A DNA stretch of 64,000 nucleotides, taken from Pseudofrankia inefficax. Its GTDB lineage: Bacteria; Actinomycetota; Actinomycetes; Frankiales; Frankiaceae. How positions within the stretch are numbered: the first letter of the stretch is position 1; each line of letters starts with the position of its first letter. This document shows, piece after piece, positions 1 to 8,783 of this stretch. The stretch covers positions 2,852,001-2,916,000 of the forward strand of contig NC_014666.1 in NCBI RefSeq assembly GCF_000166135.1, given 5' to 3'. Under the pieces are notes generated by a model, which saw nothing but the letters and a program-made list of their open reading frames with translations, made no database searches and had not been told where the DNA came from. The position numbers and the translations under genes are program-made.

Positions 1-1
1 G

Positions 2-31
2 TCCCTCGTCTCGTCCGCCTCCGACGCCTGA
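2..31 (+). CDS. Possible 3' end of an upstream gene (partial)
   Basis: Frame 2 is open from the window edge and ends SLVSSASDA-stop at 29-31. Every sense codon in this stub ends in G or C, which is what coding DNA looks like in this genome. In related actinobacteria a phosphatidylinositol mannosyltransferase gene often lies just upstream of the membrane-protein/pdxS block, so this could be its C-terminus. Only nine residues are visible, so family assignment is not possible. Confidence 0.3.
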   Translation, partial: SLVSSASDA

Positions 32-255
32 GGCGGCCAGCTGGTGTCCAGCGAGCGGTAGTCGACCAGGAGGCCGACCCCGATCCGCCCAGGCCGAAGG
101 CGTTTGGGTCACGCTGCGGGAGACGTTGGGAGGGCGCTCAGCGCCCGACAGGCGGGTCGGCCGAAGGGCGCCGCGCGCCCGGTCCCGGCCGGCCGCCGGC
201 GACGTTCCGAGGGCGGGGCAGTCGGATCGACCAAGCGTTCACTACGCTGCCCAGG
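32..255. other. Non-coding spacer before the first complete gene
   Basis: No ORF with convincing start and codon bias fits this stretch. It presumably holds the promoter and leader for the membrane protein at 256. I see no clear hairpin or regulatory palindrome. Confidence 0.4.
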
Positions 256-879
256 ATGACTCTCGTCGTGGTCGTGGTCGCCGCGGTGGTGGCGATCGCG
301 ACCTACCTCACCTGGCTGGCCCGCCGCCTCGACCGGCTGGGCGTGCGGGTGGACGCGGCGCGGGCCGGGCTGCTCACCCAGCTGGTGGCCAGGGCCGCGG
401 CCGCCGCCGCGCTGGCCTCCAGCCGCGGGCTCGCGCCGCTGGAGGCGGTGGCCGAGCAGTCGGCGGCCGGGCACCTGGCGCTGCGTTCCGGGGCCCCGCT
501 GGACACCGCCGTGGAGGAGACGGAGAACCAGCTCAGCCGCGCGCTTCGGGCGCCCGAGGTGGCCTCCAGCGGGCAGGGCGCTCCGGAGCTGCTGCACGCC
601 GTCGACTCGGCGGCCGCTCGGGTCGCGCTCGCCCGGCAGCTGCACAACGACGCGGTCCGGGACCTGCGCGCGTTGCGCGGACGGCGGTTGGTGCGCGTGC
701 TGCGGCTGGGTGGCCGCCGGCCGCTGCCGGCCTACTTCGAGATCGACGACGCCCTCCCGGCCTGGGTCGAGACGCCGTTCGTGCCGGCGGCCGGGGACAT
801 TCCGTTCCGTCGGCCGGTGGCCGACGCCGCGGCGGCCCTCGGCGACGTGCCCGACACCCAGCCCGAGGCGGCCCCGTGA
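256..879 (+). CDS. Conserved actinobacterial membrane-anchored protein of unknown function
   Basis: This 207-residue protein has one N-terminal hydrophobic helix (about residues 2-18, rich in Val and Ala) followed by a positively charged stretch, so it is probably anchored with the remainder cytoplasmic. The rest is an Ala/Arg/Leu-rich, probably helical domain with no catalytic motif I recognise. A gene of this type sits immediately upstream of pdxS in many actinobacteria, for example the equivalent Streptomyces locus, so position supports a real conserved gene. The ATG at 256 starts exactly at the hydrophobic helix. A palindrome 7 bp after the stop may end its transcript. Function unknown. 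Confidence 0.7.
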   Translation: MTLVVVVVAAVVAIATYLTWLARRLDRLGVRVDAARAGLLTQLVARAAAAAALASSRGLAPLEAVAEQSAAGHLALRSGAPLDTAVEETENQLSRALRAPEVASSGQGAPELLHAVDSAAARVALARQLHNDAVRDLRALRGRRLVRVLRLGGRRPLPAYFEIDDALPAWVETPFVPAAGDIPFRRPVADAAAALGDVPDTQPEAAP

Positions 880-885
880 GACCCC

Positions 886-897
886 GGTAGCGCTACC
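886..897. promoter_or_regulatory. Perfect 12-bp palindrome GGTAGCGCTACC
   Basis: The sequence GGTAGCGCTACC is a perfect inverted repeat with no loop, located between the membrane-protein gene and pdxS. Lack of a loop argues against a terminator hairpin and for a dimeric protein-binding site, but no regulator can be named. The 880-1068 gap probably contains the pdxST promoter. Confidence 0.25.
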
Positions 898-1068
898 CAT
901 CGGTCACCAAGAGTGATACTCGCTGGGCTTCTTGGGGAGAAGGTGGCTGCGGCCGGTCGTACCATGGTGGAACAGGGATAAGCCCGACCACTCGCGAGAC
1001 CACTCGGGCCGAGACCAGTCTCTGATGAAACCTGCCCGCCGTTGCCGATGTGAGAGAGACGGACCGCT

Positions 1069-2028
1069 ATGTCTGCCGGAGCCACGCCCGCCGCAACGCC
1101 CGCCGGAGTCCCCGGGGTAGCGCCCGGCGGGCCAGCCGGGCCGGGCCGCCAGGCCGGCACCGCGCGGGTGAAGCGGGGCATGGCCGAGATGCTCAAGGGC
1201 GGCGTCATCATGGACGTCGTCAACGCCGAGCAGGCCAAGATCGCCGAGGATGCCGGGGCTGTCGCCGTCATGGCGCTGGAGCGCGTCCCGGCCGACATCC
1301 GGGCCGAGGGCGGGGTCTCCCGGATGAGCGACCCGGACATGATCCAGGGGATCATCGAGGCCGTCTCGATCCCGGTCATGGCCAAGGCCCGCATCGGCCA
1401 CTTCGTCGAGGCCCAGGTGCTGCAGGCGCTCGGCGTGGACTACATCGACGAGTCCGAGGTGCTCACCCCGGCCGACCCGCACCACCACATCGACAAGTGG
1501 GGCTTCACCGTCCCCTTCGTCTGTGGCGCCACCAACCTGGGGGAGGCGCTGCGGCGGATCTCCGAGGGCGCGGCGATGATCCGCTCCAAGGGCGAGGCGG
1601 GCACCGGCGAGGTGTCCAACGCCGTCGTGCACATGCGCACCATCCGCGGCGAGATCGCCAGGCTGTCCACGCTGCCGGCTGACGAGCTCTATTCGGCGGC
1701 GAAGGAGCTGCGCGCCCCGTATGACCTCGTGGCCGAGGTCGCCGCGCTGGGAACGCTGCCCGTCGTGCTCTTCACGGCCGGCGGCATCGCCACCCCGGCC
1801 GACGCGGCGCTGATGATGCAGCTCGGCGCGGACGGCGTGTTCGTCGGCTCCGGCATCTTCAAGTCCGGCGACCCGGCGAAGCGGGCGCGGGCGATCGTCG
1901 AGGCCACGACGATGTACAACGACCCGGGCGTCATCGCCAAGGTCTCCCGGGGCCTCGGCGAGGCGATGGTCGGCATCAACGTCTCCGAGACCCCGAACGC
2001 CGCCCGGTTCGCCGACCGCGGCTGGTGA
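1069..2028 (+). CDS. pdxS: Pyridoxal 5'-phosphate synthase, synthase subunit PdxS
   Basis: PdxS condenses ribose 5-phosphate, glyceraldehyde 3-phosphate and ammonia to form pyridoxal 5'-phosphate; the ammonia is supplied by PdxT. The 319-residue protein has a TIM-barrel sequence with the family's key residues: D49 (in MDVVNAE), K106 (in AKARIGHF) and K174 (in RSKGEAGTG). These correspond to Asp24, Lys81 and Lys149 of Bacillus PdxS with a constant offset of 25, so the only difference is a 25-residue Ala/Pro/Gly N-terminal extension. The ATG at 1069 is preceded by a GAGAGAGAC purine run. pdxT follows after a short gap, so the two subunits are co-transcribed. Confidence 0.97.
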   Translation: MSAGATPAATPAGVPGVAPGGPAGPGRQAGTARVKRGMAEMLKGGVIMDVVNAEQAKIAEDAGAVAVMALERVPADIRAEGGVSRMSDPDMIQGIIEAVSIPVMAKARIGHFVEAQVLQALGVDYIDESEVLTPADPHHHIDKWGFTVPFVCGATNLGEALRRISEGAAMIRSKGEAGTGEVSNAVVHMRTIRGEIARLSTLPADELYSAAKELRAPYDLVAEVAALGTLPVVLFTAGGIATPADAALMMQLGADGVFVGSGIFKSGDPAKRARAIVEATTMYNDPGVIAKVSRGLGEAMVGINVSETPNAARFADRGW

Positions 2029-2077
2029 CGGTGGGCGTGACGGCACGGTGCCGGGCGCGCCGGCCGAGGGTGGGTAC

Positions 2078-2680
2078 ATGACAGTGGGGCGTCCCCGGGT
2101 GGGCGTGCTCGCGCTGCAGGGTGACGTGCGGGAACACGTGCGGGCGCTGGCCGTGACCGGCGCCGACGCGGTCGAGGTGCGGCGGCCCACGGAGCTGGCC
2201 GCCCTCGACGGTCTGGTGCTGCCGGGCGGTGAGTCGACCACCATCGGCCGGCTCCTGAAGATCTTCGAGCTGCTCGAACCGCTCCGGGATGCCGTCGCGG
2301 ATGGTCTTCCGGTGTACGGTTCGTGCGCCGGCATGATCCTGCTCGCGCGGGACGTGCTGGACGGCCGGCCCGACCAGCCGCTGATCGGTGGGCTCGACGT
2401 GGTCGTGCGGCGCAACGCCTTCGGTCGTCAGGTCGACTCTTTCGAGGCCGACCTCGACGTGGCCGGGGTCGGCGGTCCGCCCGTGCACGCCGTGTTCATC
2501 CGCGCCCCGTGGGTGGAGAAGGCCGGCGACGCGGTGACGGTCCTGGCTCGGGTCGGGGAGCATCCGGTGGCCGTGCGGCAGGGGCACCTGTTGGCCACCT
2601 CGTTCCACCCCGAGCTGACCGGGGACACCCGGATGCACGAGCTGTTCGTCGAGATGGTTCTACAGAGGGGCAGGGCATGA
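2078..2680 (+). CDS. pdxT: Pyridoxal 5'-phosphate synthase, glutaminase subunit PdxT
   Basis: PdxT is the class-I glutamine amidotransferase that hydrolyses glutamine and channels ammonia to PdxS. The catalytic triad is visible: C83 in YGSCAGMI, then H177 and E179 in FHPEL; the PGGEST loop is also present. I place the start at ATG 2078, giving 200 residues beginning [17 protein letters not shown], because a GAGGG run lies 7 bp upstream and homologues begin near this point. An in-frame GTG at 2048 would add ten non-conserved residues. Its stop codon overlaps the yebC start (ATGA), implying translational coupling. Confidence 0.96.
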   Translation: MTVGRPRVGVLALQGDVREHVRALAVTGADAVEVRRPTELAALDGLVLPGGESTTIGRLLKIFELLEPLRDAVADGLPVYGSCAGMILLARDVLDGRPDQPLIGGLDVVVRRNAFGRQVDSFEADLDVAGVGGPPVHAVFIRAPWVEKAGDAVTVLARVGEHPVAVRQGHLLATSFHPELTGDTRMHELFVEMVLQRGRA

Positions 2681-3432
2681 GCGGTCACTCCAAGTGGGCG
2701 ACCACGAAGCACCAGAAGGCGGTCAAGGACGCCCGTCGGGGCAAGCTGTTCGCCAAGCTGATCAAGACGATCGAGGTCGCGGCGAAGACCGGCGGCGGCG
2801 ACCCCGCGGGCAACCCGACGCTGGCCGACGCGATCGCGAAGGCGAAGTCGCAGTCGGTGCCGAACGAGAACATCGACCGCGCCGTCAAGCGCGGCTCCGG
2901 TGAGCTCGGGGACTCCGTGAACTACGAGTCGATCACCTATGAGGCTTACGGCCCGAACGGTGTCGCGGTCATGGTCGAGTGCCTGACCGACAACCGCAAC
3001 CGGGCCGCCTCGGACGTCCGGGTGGCGATCACCCGCAACGGTGGCACGGTCGCCGACCCGGGCTCGGTCGCCTACCTGTTCAACCGCAAGGGCGTCCTGC
3101 TGGTCACCAAGACCAAGGACCTGACCGAGGATGACGTGCTGGTGGCGGTGCTCGACGCCGGCGCCGACGAGGTCAACGATCTCGGCGAGGCGTTCGAGGT
3201 CATCTCCGAGGCGACCGACCTGCACGCGGTCCGGGTCGCGGCGACCGACGCCGGCCTGGTGATCGACTCGGCGGACATCTCGTGGCTGCCGAGCGTCAGC
3301 GTGCCGCTGGAGGCCGAGCCGGCCCGCAAGGTGCTCAAGCTCGTCGACGCGCTGGAGGACCTGGACGACGTCCAGTCCGTCTGGTTCAACGCCGACATCT
3401 CCGACGAGATCATGGAGCTGGTGGCCGGTTAG
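2677..3432 (+). CDS. YebC/PmpR family protein (TACO1-like)
   Basis: This 251-residue protein begins with the family signature [14 protein letters not shown] and continues with the usual three-domain YebC pattern ([15 protein letters not shown], then [19 protein letters not shown]). Family members have been described both as transcriptional regulators and as ribosome-associated factors that help translate difficult stretches such as polyproline. The abundance of Ala/Pro-rich proteins in this window makes the second role attractive, but that is inference. It starts with an ATGA overlap on pdxT and stands directly before ruvCAB, as in most actinobacteria. Confidence 0.95.
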   Translation: MSGHSKWATTKHQKAVKDARRGKLFAKLIKTIEVAAKTGGGDPAGNPTLADAIAKAKSQSVPNENIDRAVKRGSGELGDSVNYESITYEAYGPNGVAVMVECLTDNRNRAASDVRVAITRNGGTVADPGSVAYLFNRKGVLLVTKTKDLTEDDVLVAVLDAGADEVNDLGEAFEVISEATDLHAVRVAATDAGLVIDSADISWLPSVSVPLEAEPARKVLKLVDALEDLDDVQSVWFNADISDEIMELVAG

Positions 3433-3503
3433 CCGCGTGTCGCGGATGTCCTGATGCGCCCCCCTCCTAGACTCCGAACAGGCGTTCGTGCCGAGCTGGC
3501 TGG

Positions 3504-3576
3504 CCCTGTTCGCTGACCTTCGGTCAGCTTCCCGGGAGGCCGTTATGTCTGCCCGGGGGGCGACCCCCGGACCCCC
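3504..3576 (+). repeat. Dispersed intergenic repeat, copy 1 (upstream of ruvC)
   Basis: Bases 3504-3533 are identical to the reverse complement of 31186-31215, and contain the hairpin GCTGACCTTCGGTCAGC. A second block, 3553-3576, matches the reverse complement of 31138-31161 at 22 of 24 positions by hand alignment. The spacer between blocks differs in length (19 versus 24 bp). Both copies lie in intergenic DNA, here between yebC and ruvC. No ORF or transposase is associated. Confidence 0.75.
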
Positions 3577-3606
3577 GGTGTCGAGCTTCGCTCGACCGCC
3601 GGGGGT
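3571..3606 (+). terminator. Two-tier hairpin between yebC and ruvC
   Basis: ACCCCCGG pairs with CCGGGGGT and, inside it, TCGAG pairs with CTCGA around a short loop. There is no following T-run, which is common for terminators in very GC-rich actinobacteria. It overlaps the end of the dispersed repeat and could either terminate the pdxS-yebC transcript or act in the ruvCAB leader. Confidence 0.45.
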
Positions 3607-3657
3607 CGGCACTGTTCGCTCCGGCCAGTGAACCCAGCACCAGGAGGCCGAGGGGCG

Positions 3658-4182
3658 ATGCGGGTAATGGGGGTTGACCCCGGGCTGACGAGATGTGGGC
3701 TCGGGGTCGTGGACGGCGGCGGCGCGGGGCGGCGGGCGGCGCTCGTCGAGGTGGGCGTCGCGCGCACCCCGGCCACCGAGGACGTGGCCATCCGGCTGCG
3801 GGACATCTCGGTGCAGATCGACCTGTGGCTCGACCGGCACCGGCCCGACGCGGTCGCGGTCGAGCGGGTGTTCAGCCAGGCCAACGTGCGCACGGTCATG
3901 GGCACCGCCCAGGTCGGCGCCGTCGCCATCGTGCTCGCCGCGCGCCGCGGCCTGCCGGTCGCCCTCTACACCCCCAGCGAGGTCAAGGCCGCCGTCACCG
4001 GCAGCGGCCGCGCGGACAAGGCCCAGGTGACCTTCATGATCTCCAAGCTGCTCGACCTGGACACCCCGCCGAAGCCGGCCGACGCCGCGGACGCGCTCGC
4101 CCTCGCGCTGTGCCATGTCTGGCGCGGCCCCGGGCTCGCGCGGGTGCGGGCGGCCGTTGCCGGCGGGGGGGCGCAGGCATGA
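3658..4182 (+). CDS. ruvC: Crossover junction endodeoxyribonuclease RuvC
   Basis: RuvC is the dimeric resolvase that nicks Holliday junctions symmetrically. The 174-residue protein shows the RNase-H-like catalytic acids: D7 in MGVDPG, E69 in AVERVF, and the C-terminal DAADAL cluster. The length matches the family. I chose ATG 3658, which places MRVMGVDPG at the N-terminus; the purine-rich AGGAGGCCGAGGGG runs just ahead. The stop overlaps ruvA (ATGA). Together with ruvA and ruvB it forms the RuvABC resolvasome operon. Confidence 0.96.
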   Translation: MRVMGVDPGLTRCGLGVVDGGGAGRRAALVEVGVARTPATEDVAIRLRDISVQIDLWLDRHRPDAVAVERVFSQANVRTVMGTAQVGAVAIVLAARRGLPVALYTPSEVKAAVTGSGRADKAQVTFMISKLLDLDTPPKPADAADALALALCHVWRGPGLARVRAAVAGGGAQA

Positions 4183-4796
4183 TCGCGTCGGTCGCGGGGA
4201 CGGTGCTGTCGGTGTCGCCGACGGCGGCCGTCGTCGAGGTCGGCGGGGTCGGGCTGCTGGTCCAGTGCACCCCGGCGACGCTGGCCGGCCTGGCCGTCGG
4301 CGAGCCGGCCCGGCTGGCGACCGCGCTGGTGGTCCGCGAGACCGAGCTGACCCTCTACGGCTTCGCCGACGCGGACGAGCGCGACGTCTACGAGACCCTG
4401 CAGGGCGCGGCCGGCGTCGGCCCCAAGCTCGCCCAGGCGGTGCTGGGCGTGCTCGCCCCCGACGAGGTGCGCCGGGCCGTCGCGGACGAGGACCTGGCGG
4501 CGCTGACGCGGGTCCCGGGCGTCGGCCGCAAGGGCGCCCAGCGCATCGTGCTCGACCTCAAGGACAAGCTCGGCCCGCCCGTCGGCGGCGCGCCCGCGCG
4601 GCAGGCCGCCGGGGGCCGGGTCCTGCCGGCGCCGCGCACGGCCCCCGAGCAGGTCACGGACGCGCTGGGCGGGCTCGGATACTCGACCCGGGAGGCCGAG
4701 GACGCCGTGGCGGCGGTGCTGGCCGGCGACGGCACCGACACCGACGACGTGTCAGCCATGCTGCGCGCCGCGCTCGCCTTCCTGCGGCCGCGGTAG
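4179..4796 (+). CDS. ruvA: Holliday junction branch migration complex subunit RuvA
   Basis: RuvA binds four-way DNA junctions as a tetramer and loads the RuvB motor. The 205-residue protein begins [14 protein letters not shown] and shows the OB-fold domain, then two helix-hairpin-helix motifs ([12 protein letters not shown] and [20 protein letters not shown]), and finally the small C-terminal RuvB-contacting domain ([15 protein letters not shown]). It overlaps ruvC by ATGA and is followed by ruvB after 29 bp. Confidence 0.95.
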   Translation: MIASVAGTVLSVSPTAAVVEVGGVGLLVQCTPATLAGLAVGEPARLATALVVRETELTLYGFADADERDVYETLQGAAGVGPKLAQAVLGVLAPDEVRRAVADEDLAALTRVPGVGRKGAQRIVLDLKDKLGPPVGGAPARQAAGGRVLPAPRTAPEQVTDALGGLGYSTREAEDAVAAVLAGDGTDTDDVSAMLRAALAFLRPR

Positions 4797-4825
4797 CCGG
4801 GACCACGAGCCGACAGGTGGCGCGG

Positions 4826-5914
4826 ATGGGTGAGGACGGGCTGGTCGCCGCGGCGGCCACCGCCGAGGAGCGTGCCTTCGAGGCGGGGCTGCGGCCGCGG
4901 ACGCTGGCGGAGTTCGTCGGCCAGCGCAAGGCCAGGGAGCAGCTTTCGATCATGCTGGCCGGGGCGCGCGGGCGCGGCCGGCCACCGGACCACGTGCTGC
5001 TGTCCGGGCCGCCGGGGCTCGGCAAGACCAGCCTCGCGATGATCATTGCCCAGGAGCTGGCGGTGCCGCTGCGTTTGACCAGCGGCCCCGCGATCGAGCG
5101 GGCCGGCGACCTGGTCGCGATCCTGACCGCGCTCGCTCCCGGCGAGGTGCTCTTCATCGACGAGATCCACCGGATCGCCCGGCCGGCCGAGGAGCTGCTC
5201 TACTCGGCGATGGAGGACTTCCGCGTCGACGTGGTGCTCGGCAAGGGGCCCGGCGCGACCGCGATCCCGCTCGACGTCGCGCCGTTCACCCTCGTCGGCG
5301 CCACCACCCGCGCCGGCCTGCTGACCGGGCCGATGCGCGACCGGTTCGGCTTCACCGCGCACCTGGACTTCTACGACCCCGACGAGCTCGTCGCGGTCCT
5401 CGCCCGCTCGGCCCGGCTGCTCGGGGTGGAGCTCACGCCCGAGGGCGCGACCGAGGTGGCGGGGCGTTCCCGGGGCACCCCCCGGATCGCCAACCGGCTG
5501 CTGCGCCGGGTTCGGGACTACGCCGAGGTGCGCGCCGACGGGGTCGTCACCCTCGACGTCGCGCACGCCGCGTTGCGGGTGTACGACGTGGACCCGCTGG
5601 GCCTCGACCGGCTTGACCGCGCGGTGCTCACGGCCCTGGTGAAGCGCTTCGGCGGCGGGCCGGTCGGGCTCACCACGCTGGCCGTGTCGGTCGGGGAGGA
5701 GCCGGAGACCGTCGAGGACGTCGCCGAGCCGTTCCTGCTGCGGGCGGGCCTGCTGGTCCGGACCTCGCGCGGCCGGGTGGCCACGCCGGCGGCCTTCACC
5801 CACCTCGGCTTCGACCCGCCGGACCAGGAGCTCGGCCGGTCCCAGGTGCCGCCGGCCCAGACGGCCCTCTTTTCCGAACCGGGTTTCCGCGCGGAGGCCG
5901 CGCCAGAAAGCTGA
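4826..5914 (+). CDS. ruvB: Holliday junction branch migration ATPase RuvB
   Basis: RuvB is the hexameric AAA+ motor that drives branch migration. The 362-residue protein has Walker A at about residues 60-68 (SGPPGLGKT), Walker B (LFIDEIHR), sensor 1 (LVGATTR), the arginine-finger region (GPMRDRFGF) and the C-terminal winged helix (HLGF). I use ATG 4826 ([11 protein letters not shown]) with AGGTGG about 5 bp ahead; an in-frame GTG at 4817 is an alternative that adds three residues. Confidence 0.96.
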   Translation: MGEDGLVAAAATAEERAFEAGLRPRTLAEFVGQRKAREQLSIMLAGARGRGRPPDHVLLSGPPGLGKTSLAMIIAQELAVPLRLTSGPAIERAGDLVAILTALAPGEVLFIDEIHRIARPAEELLYSAMEDFRVDVVLGKGPGATAIPLDVAPFTLVGATTRAGLLTGPMRDRFGFTAHLDFYDPDELVAVLARSARLLGVELTPEGATEVAGRSRGTPRIANRLLRRVRDYAEVRADGVVTLDVAHAALRVYDVDPLGLDRLDRAVLTALVKRFGGGPVGLTTLAVSVGEEPETVEDVAEPFLLRAGLLVRTSRGRVATPAAFTHLGFDPPDQELGRSQVPPAQTALFSEPGFRAEAAPES

Positions 5915-6226
5915 CGCGCGGCGCCGCCCGATCCGGGGGTCGCCGTCCGACGGAAGTCCCTGTGGACGGACACCGCTCGTCCACAGAGCGCCGCGCGGTC
6001 CTGACACGTGGCGCATCAGGGCACACGCTATGAGCACAGATCGTCGTGCGCTCGCGATCGGAGCACTCGCTGTGACCATACGGATGTCATCCCGCTGGCC
6101 CAGACCAGGCCGGCGGAGCGGCAACAGGGCCGACCCAATGGCGAAACCGGCGCGTCTTGGTGCCCTCCCGTCGAGTCCCGTGGCCTGATACGTACGATCG
6201 GCCGCGACACCGAGGAGGAACAGGAC
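5915..6226. other. 312-bp intergenic region between ruvB and yajC
   Basis: It contains the strong hairpin at 5960-5986 and, after it, less GC-rich DNA that probably carries the yajC-secD-secF promoter. The open frame running through it toward yajC lacks actinobacterial codon bias, so I do not call a gene here. Confidence 0.5.
5960..5986 (+). terminator. Hairpin downstream of ruvB
   Basis: CTGTGGACG and CGTCCACAG form a perfect 9-bp stem around a 9-base loop, 45 bp after the ruvB stop. No T-tract follows. The arms also resemble DnaA boxes (consensus TTGTCCACA) imperfectly, so a protein-binding role is possible, but termination of the ruv operon is the simpler reading. Confidence 0.5.
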
Positions 6227-6700
6227 GTGCAACCAATCGCGGCCGCGGCGATCGCGGCCAACAACGAGGCCGCCAGCAAGTCGGGTGGCGGCTTCGGGAG
6301 CTGGCTGCTCCCGCTCCTGATCGTCCTGGTCGGGGTCTACTTCTTCACGATGCAGCGTCGGCGGCAGCGCGCGGCTCAGAGCGAGCAGTCGAAGCTCGGC
6401 CCCGGCACGCTCGTCATGACGCGCAGTGGGCTCTACGGGACGATCGTCGAGACCGACGGCGAGGACATCCTGCTGGAGATCGCGCCGGACGTGGTCTGCC
6501 GGTTCAACCGCGGCGCGATCGGCCGGGTCATCAGCTCCCCGGACACCCCAGGTGTCCCGGAGGAGGACACCCCGGTGTCGTTCGAGAAGGACGCGGAAAC
6601 GCCGTCGGACGAGACGCCCACCGCCGAGACGCCGGCAGACGAACCGGCCGCGGCCCCCGAGGCGCCCGAGGCCAGCCAGCCGCCGAAGAAGGACCTCTAG
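6227..6700 (+). CDS. yajC: Preprotein translocase accessory subunit YajC
   Basis: YajC is the small inner-membrane partner of SecD and SecF. The start is GTG 6227, chosen because a GAGGAGGA ribosome-binding site lies at optimal distance and the preceding frame is not coding-like. The 157-residue product has a single transmembrane helix (about residues 24-41, WLLPLLIVLVGVYFF) and then the conserved cytoplasmic YajC domain (QSKLGPGTLVMTRSGLYGTI). The C-terminal 50 residues are an acidic Pro/Glu/Thr-rich tail longer than in E. coli. secD follows after about 200 bp. Confidence 0.9.
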   Translation: MQPIAAAAIAANNEAASKSGGGFGSWLLPLLIVLVGVYFFTMQRRRQRAAQSEQSKLGPGTLVMTRSGLYGTIVETDGEDILLEIAPDVVCRFNRGAIGRVISSPDTPGVPEEDTPVSFEKDAETPSDETPTAETPADEPAAAPEAPEASQPPKKDL

Positions 6701-6898
6701 GCGCGGCCCGCGCCGTCCTCTCTTCGCGCGTGAGCGGCCCTGCCGCGGGCGGCGCGTCGGAATCGGCTCACCAGTTCTTCGTGGACAGAACGACTCTTCG
6801 GGCCCTCGCGGGGCGACGGAACGTCTCAACGCCTGCGCCCGTCGGATAGTTTGGCTCCGGTCGGGATCATCCGATCCGGTGGGCAGAAGGGAAATCCG

Positions 6899-8782
6899 TT
6901 GGCACGACGGTCGACGCGAACGCGGGAGACCCGTTCGTCATGGCTCCGGCTGGGGTTCCTGGCCGGTGTGCTCGCGGTGCTCTACGCGATCATGGCTCTC
7001 ACCGGGACGTTCACGCCTCGGCTCGGCCTGGACCTGCAGGGCGGCACGAGCGTCATCCTCACGCCGCGCGCGACGCAGGCGGGCCAGAAGGTCAACGGCG
7101 GCGCGGTCGACAAGGCGGTCGACATCATCCGCCAGCGGGTCGACGGCCTCGGTGTCGCGGAGTCCGAGGTCAAGCGCAACGGCAACCAGATCGAGATCTC
7201 GGTGCCAGGCCGCGGCCGCTCCGACGTGGTGAACCTCGTCGGCCAGACCGCCGAGCTGCGGTTCCGGACGGTCTACACCTCCGGCGCCGGCACGGCGGTC
7301 GTGGCCTCCCCGACGGCGACCGCCTCGGTCGCCCCGGCCGCGTCGCCGTCGGCGGGCAGCACGCTCGCCCCGGCGAGCGCCACGCCGACCGCCGCCGGCG
7401 CGACGACCCCGGCCACCCCCAAGCCCACGGCCGGTGGCGCCGCGACTCCGACCGCCAGCGCCACCTCGACGGCGCGGGCCGACGCGGTCGGTTCGGCGCT
7501 GTTGGCCGCCGGCGCCACGACGCCTACCCCGACCAAGGCCCCGACGCCGGCCGCCTCGGCGAGCACCGCCGTGGCCGCGACGGCGTCACCCACCCCGGCG
7601 GCGACCGCCAGCCCGTCGGCGAGCGCGGCGACGCCGCCCGCCGACGTGCAGAAGAAGTACGACGCGCTGGTCTGCCCGGAGAAGGTGCACACCACCGACG
7701 CCCCCGGTGACTGGACCGCCGCGTGCTCGAAGGACAACACCACCAAGTACCTGCTGATGCCCGCTTCCGTCGTCGGAACGGACGTCAAGACCGCCCAGGC
7801 GCAACTGCAGACCACCGGCGGCACCGCGAACGTCTCCACCGGCCAGTGGGTCGTCTCCGTCAGCTTCACCGGCTCCGGCCAGAAGAAGTTCACCAAGCTG
7901 ACCGAGGACACGATCAACAAGCCGGTGGCGATCGTCCTCGACGGCGTCGTCCAGTCGGCGCCGGTCACCAACGAGCGCATCCCCGGCGACGCGAGCATCT
8001 CCGGCAGCTTCAACCAGTCGTCCGCCGAGGACCTCGCGAACGTCCTGAAGTACGGCGCGCTCCCGTTGGCGTTCGAGAAGTCGCAGGCCGAGTCCATCTC
8101 GCCGACGCTCGGCCACACCGAGCTGCGCGGCGGCCTGCTCGCGCTCGCCATCGGCCTCGGGCTGGTCATCCTGTACTCGTTCTTCTACTACCGCCTGCTG
8201 GGCGTGGTCGTGATCGCGTCGCTCGCGGTCAGCGGGCTGCTGGTCTACGCCACGGTCTGCCTGCTCGGCTCGGCCATCGGCTTCACGCTGACGCTCGCCG
8301 GCATCGCCGGCCTCATCCTGTCCGTCGGTGTCACCGCCGACTCGTTCGTCGTCTACTTCGAACGGATCAAGGACGAGGTGCGGGAGGGCCGGACGATCGG
8401 GCACGCGGTCGAGCGGGCCTGGCCGGCGGCCCGGCGCACCATCCTGTCCGCGGACACGGTCTCGTTCCTGGCCGCGGCGGTCCTCTACATCGTGTCCATC
8501 GGCTCGGTCCGCGGCTTCGCGTTCACGCTTGGCCTGTCGACGCTGTCCGACGTGGTGCTCGTGTTCATCTTCACCCGGCCGCTCGTGACGCTGCTGGTCC
8601 GGCTGCGGCTGTTCACGTCGCCGCGGTGGTCGGGCCTGAACCCGTCGAACCGGGGCGGGCCGCTGGCGGCCGCGCGGCCTAGGCTCGCCCGGCGGGCGGC
8701 GCCGGCCGACGGGCCCGGCTCGCCACCGGGAACCGCGACCGCGCGGGTCGGCCGGTCATCCGGACAGAAGCGGGAGTCCTGA
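6899..8782 (+). CDS. secD: Protein translocase subunit SecD
   Basis: SecD, with SecF, uses the proton-motive force to help release translocated proteins on the outer face. The 627-residue product has one N-terminal transmembrane helix (LGFLAGVLAVLYAIMAL), the GLDLQGGTSV motif, an outside P1 region, then five C-terminal helices with GVTADSFVVYFERIKDE. I choose the TTG at 6899 because AGAAGGGA precedes it by about 7 bp and the protein then starts just before helix 1. Residues about 134-247 are a low-complexity Ala/Thr/Pro/Ser insertion inside P1, absent from compact SecDs. secF starts one base after the stop. Confidence 0.93.
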   Translation: MARRSTRTRETRSSWLRLGFLAGVLAVLYAIMALTGTFTPRLGLDLQGGTSVILTPRATQAGQKVNGGAVDKAVDIIRQRVDGLGVAESEVKRNGNQIEISVPGRGRSDVVNLVGQTAELRFRTVYTSGAGTAVVASPTATASVAPAASPSAGSTLAPASATPTAAGATTPATPKPTAGGAATPTASATSTARADAVGSALLAAGATTPTPTKAPTPAASASTAVAATASPTPAATASPSASAATPPADVQKKYDALVCPEKVHTTDAPGDWTAACSKDNTTKYLLMPASVVGTDVKTAQAQLQTTGGTANVSTGQWVVSVSFTGSGQKKFTKLTEDTINKPVAIVLDGVVQSAPVTNERIPGDASISGSFNQSSAEDLANVLKYGALPLAFEKSQAESISPTLGHTELRGGLLALAIGLGLVILYSFFYYRLLGVVVIASLAVSGLLVYATVCLLGSAIGFTLTLAGIAGLILSVGVTADSFVVYFERIKDEVREGRTIGHAVERAWPAARRTILSADTVSFLAAAVLYIVSIGSVRGFAFTLGLSTLSDVVLVFIFTRPLVTLLVRLRLFTSPRWSGLNPSNRGGPLAAARPRLARRAAPADGPGSPPGTATARVGRSSGQKRES

Positions 8783-8783
8783 G

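Noticed and set aside
5960-5986. Replication origin or DnaA-box pair
   Set aside because: Only two imperfect boxes in inverted orientation, no dnaA/dnaN genes or AT-rich unwinding region nearby; a terminator hairpin explains it.
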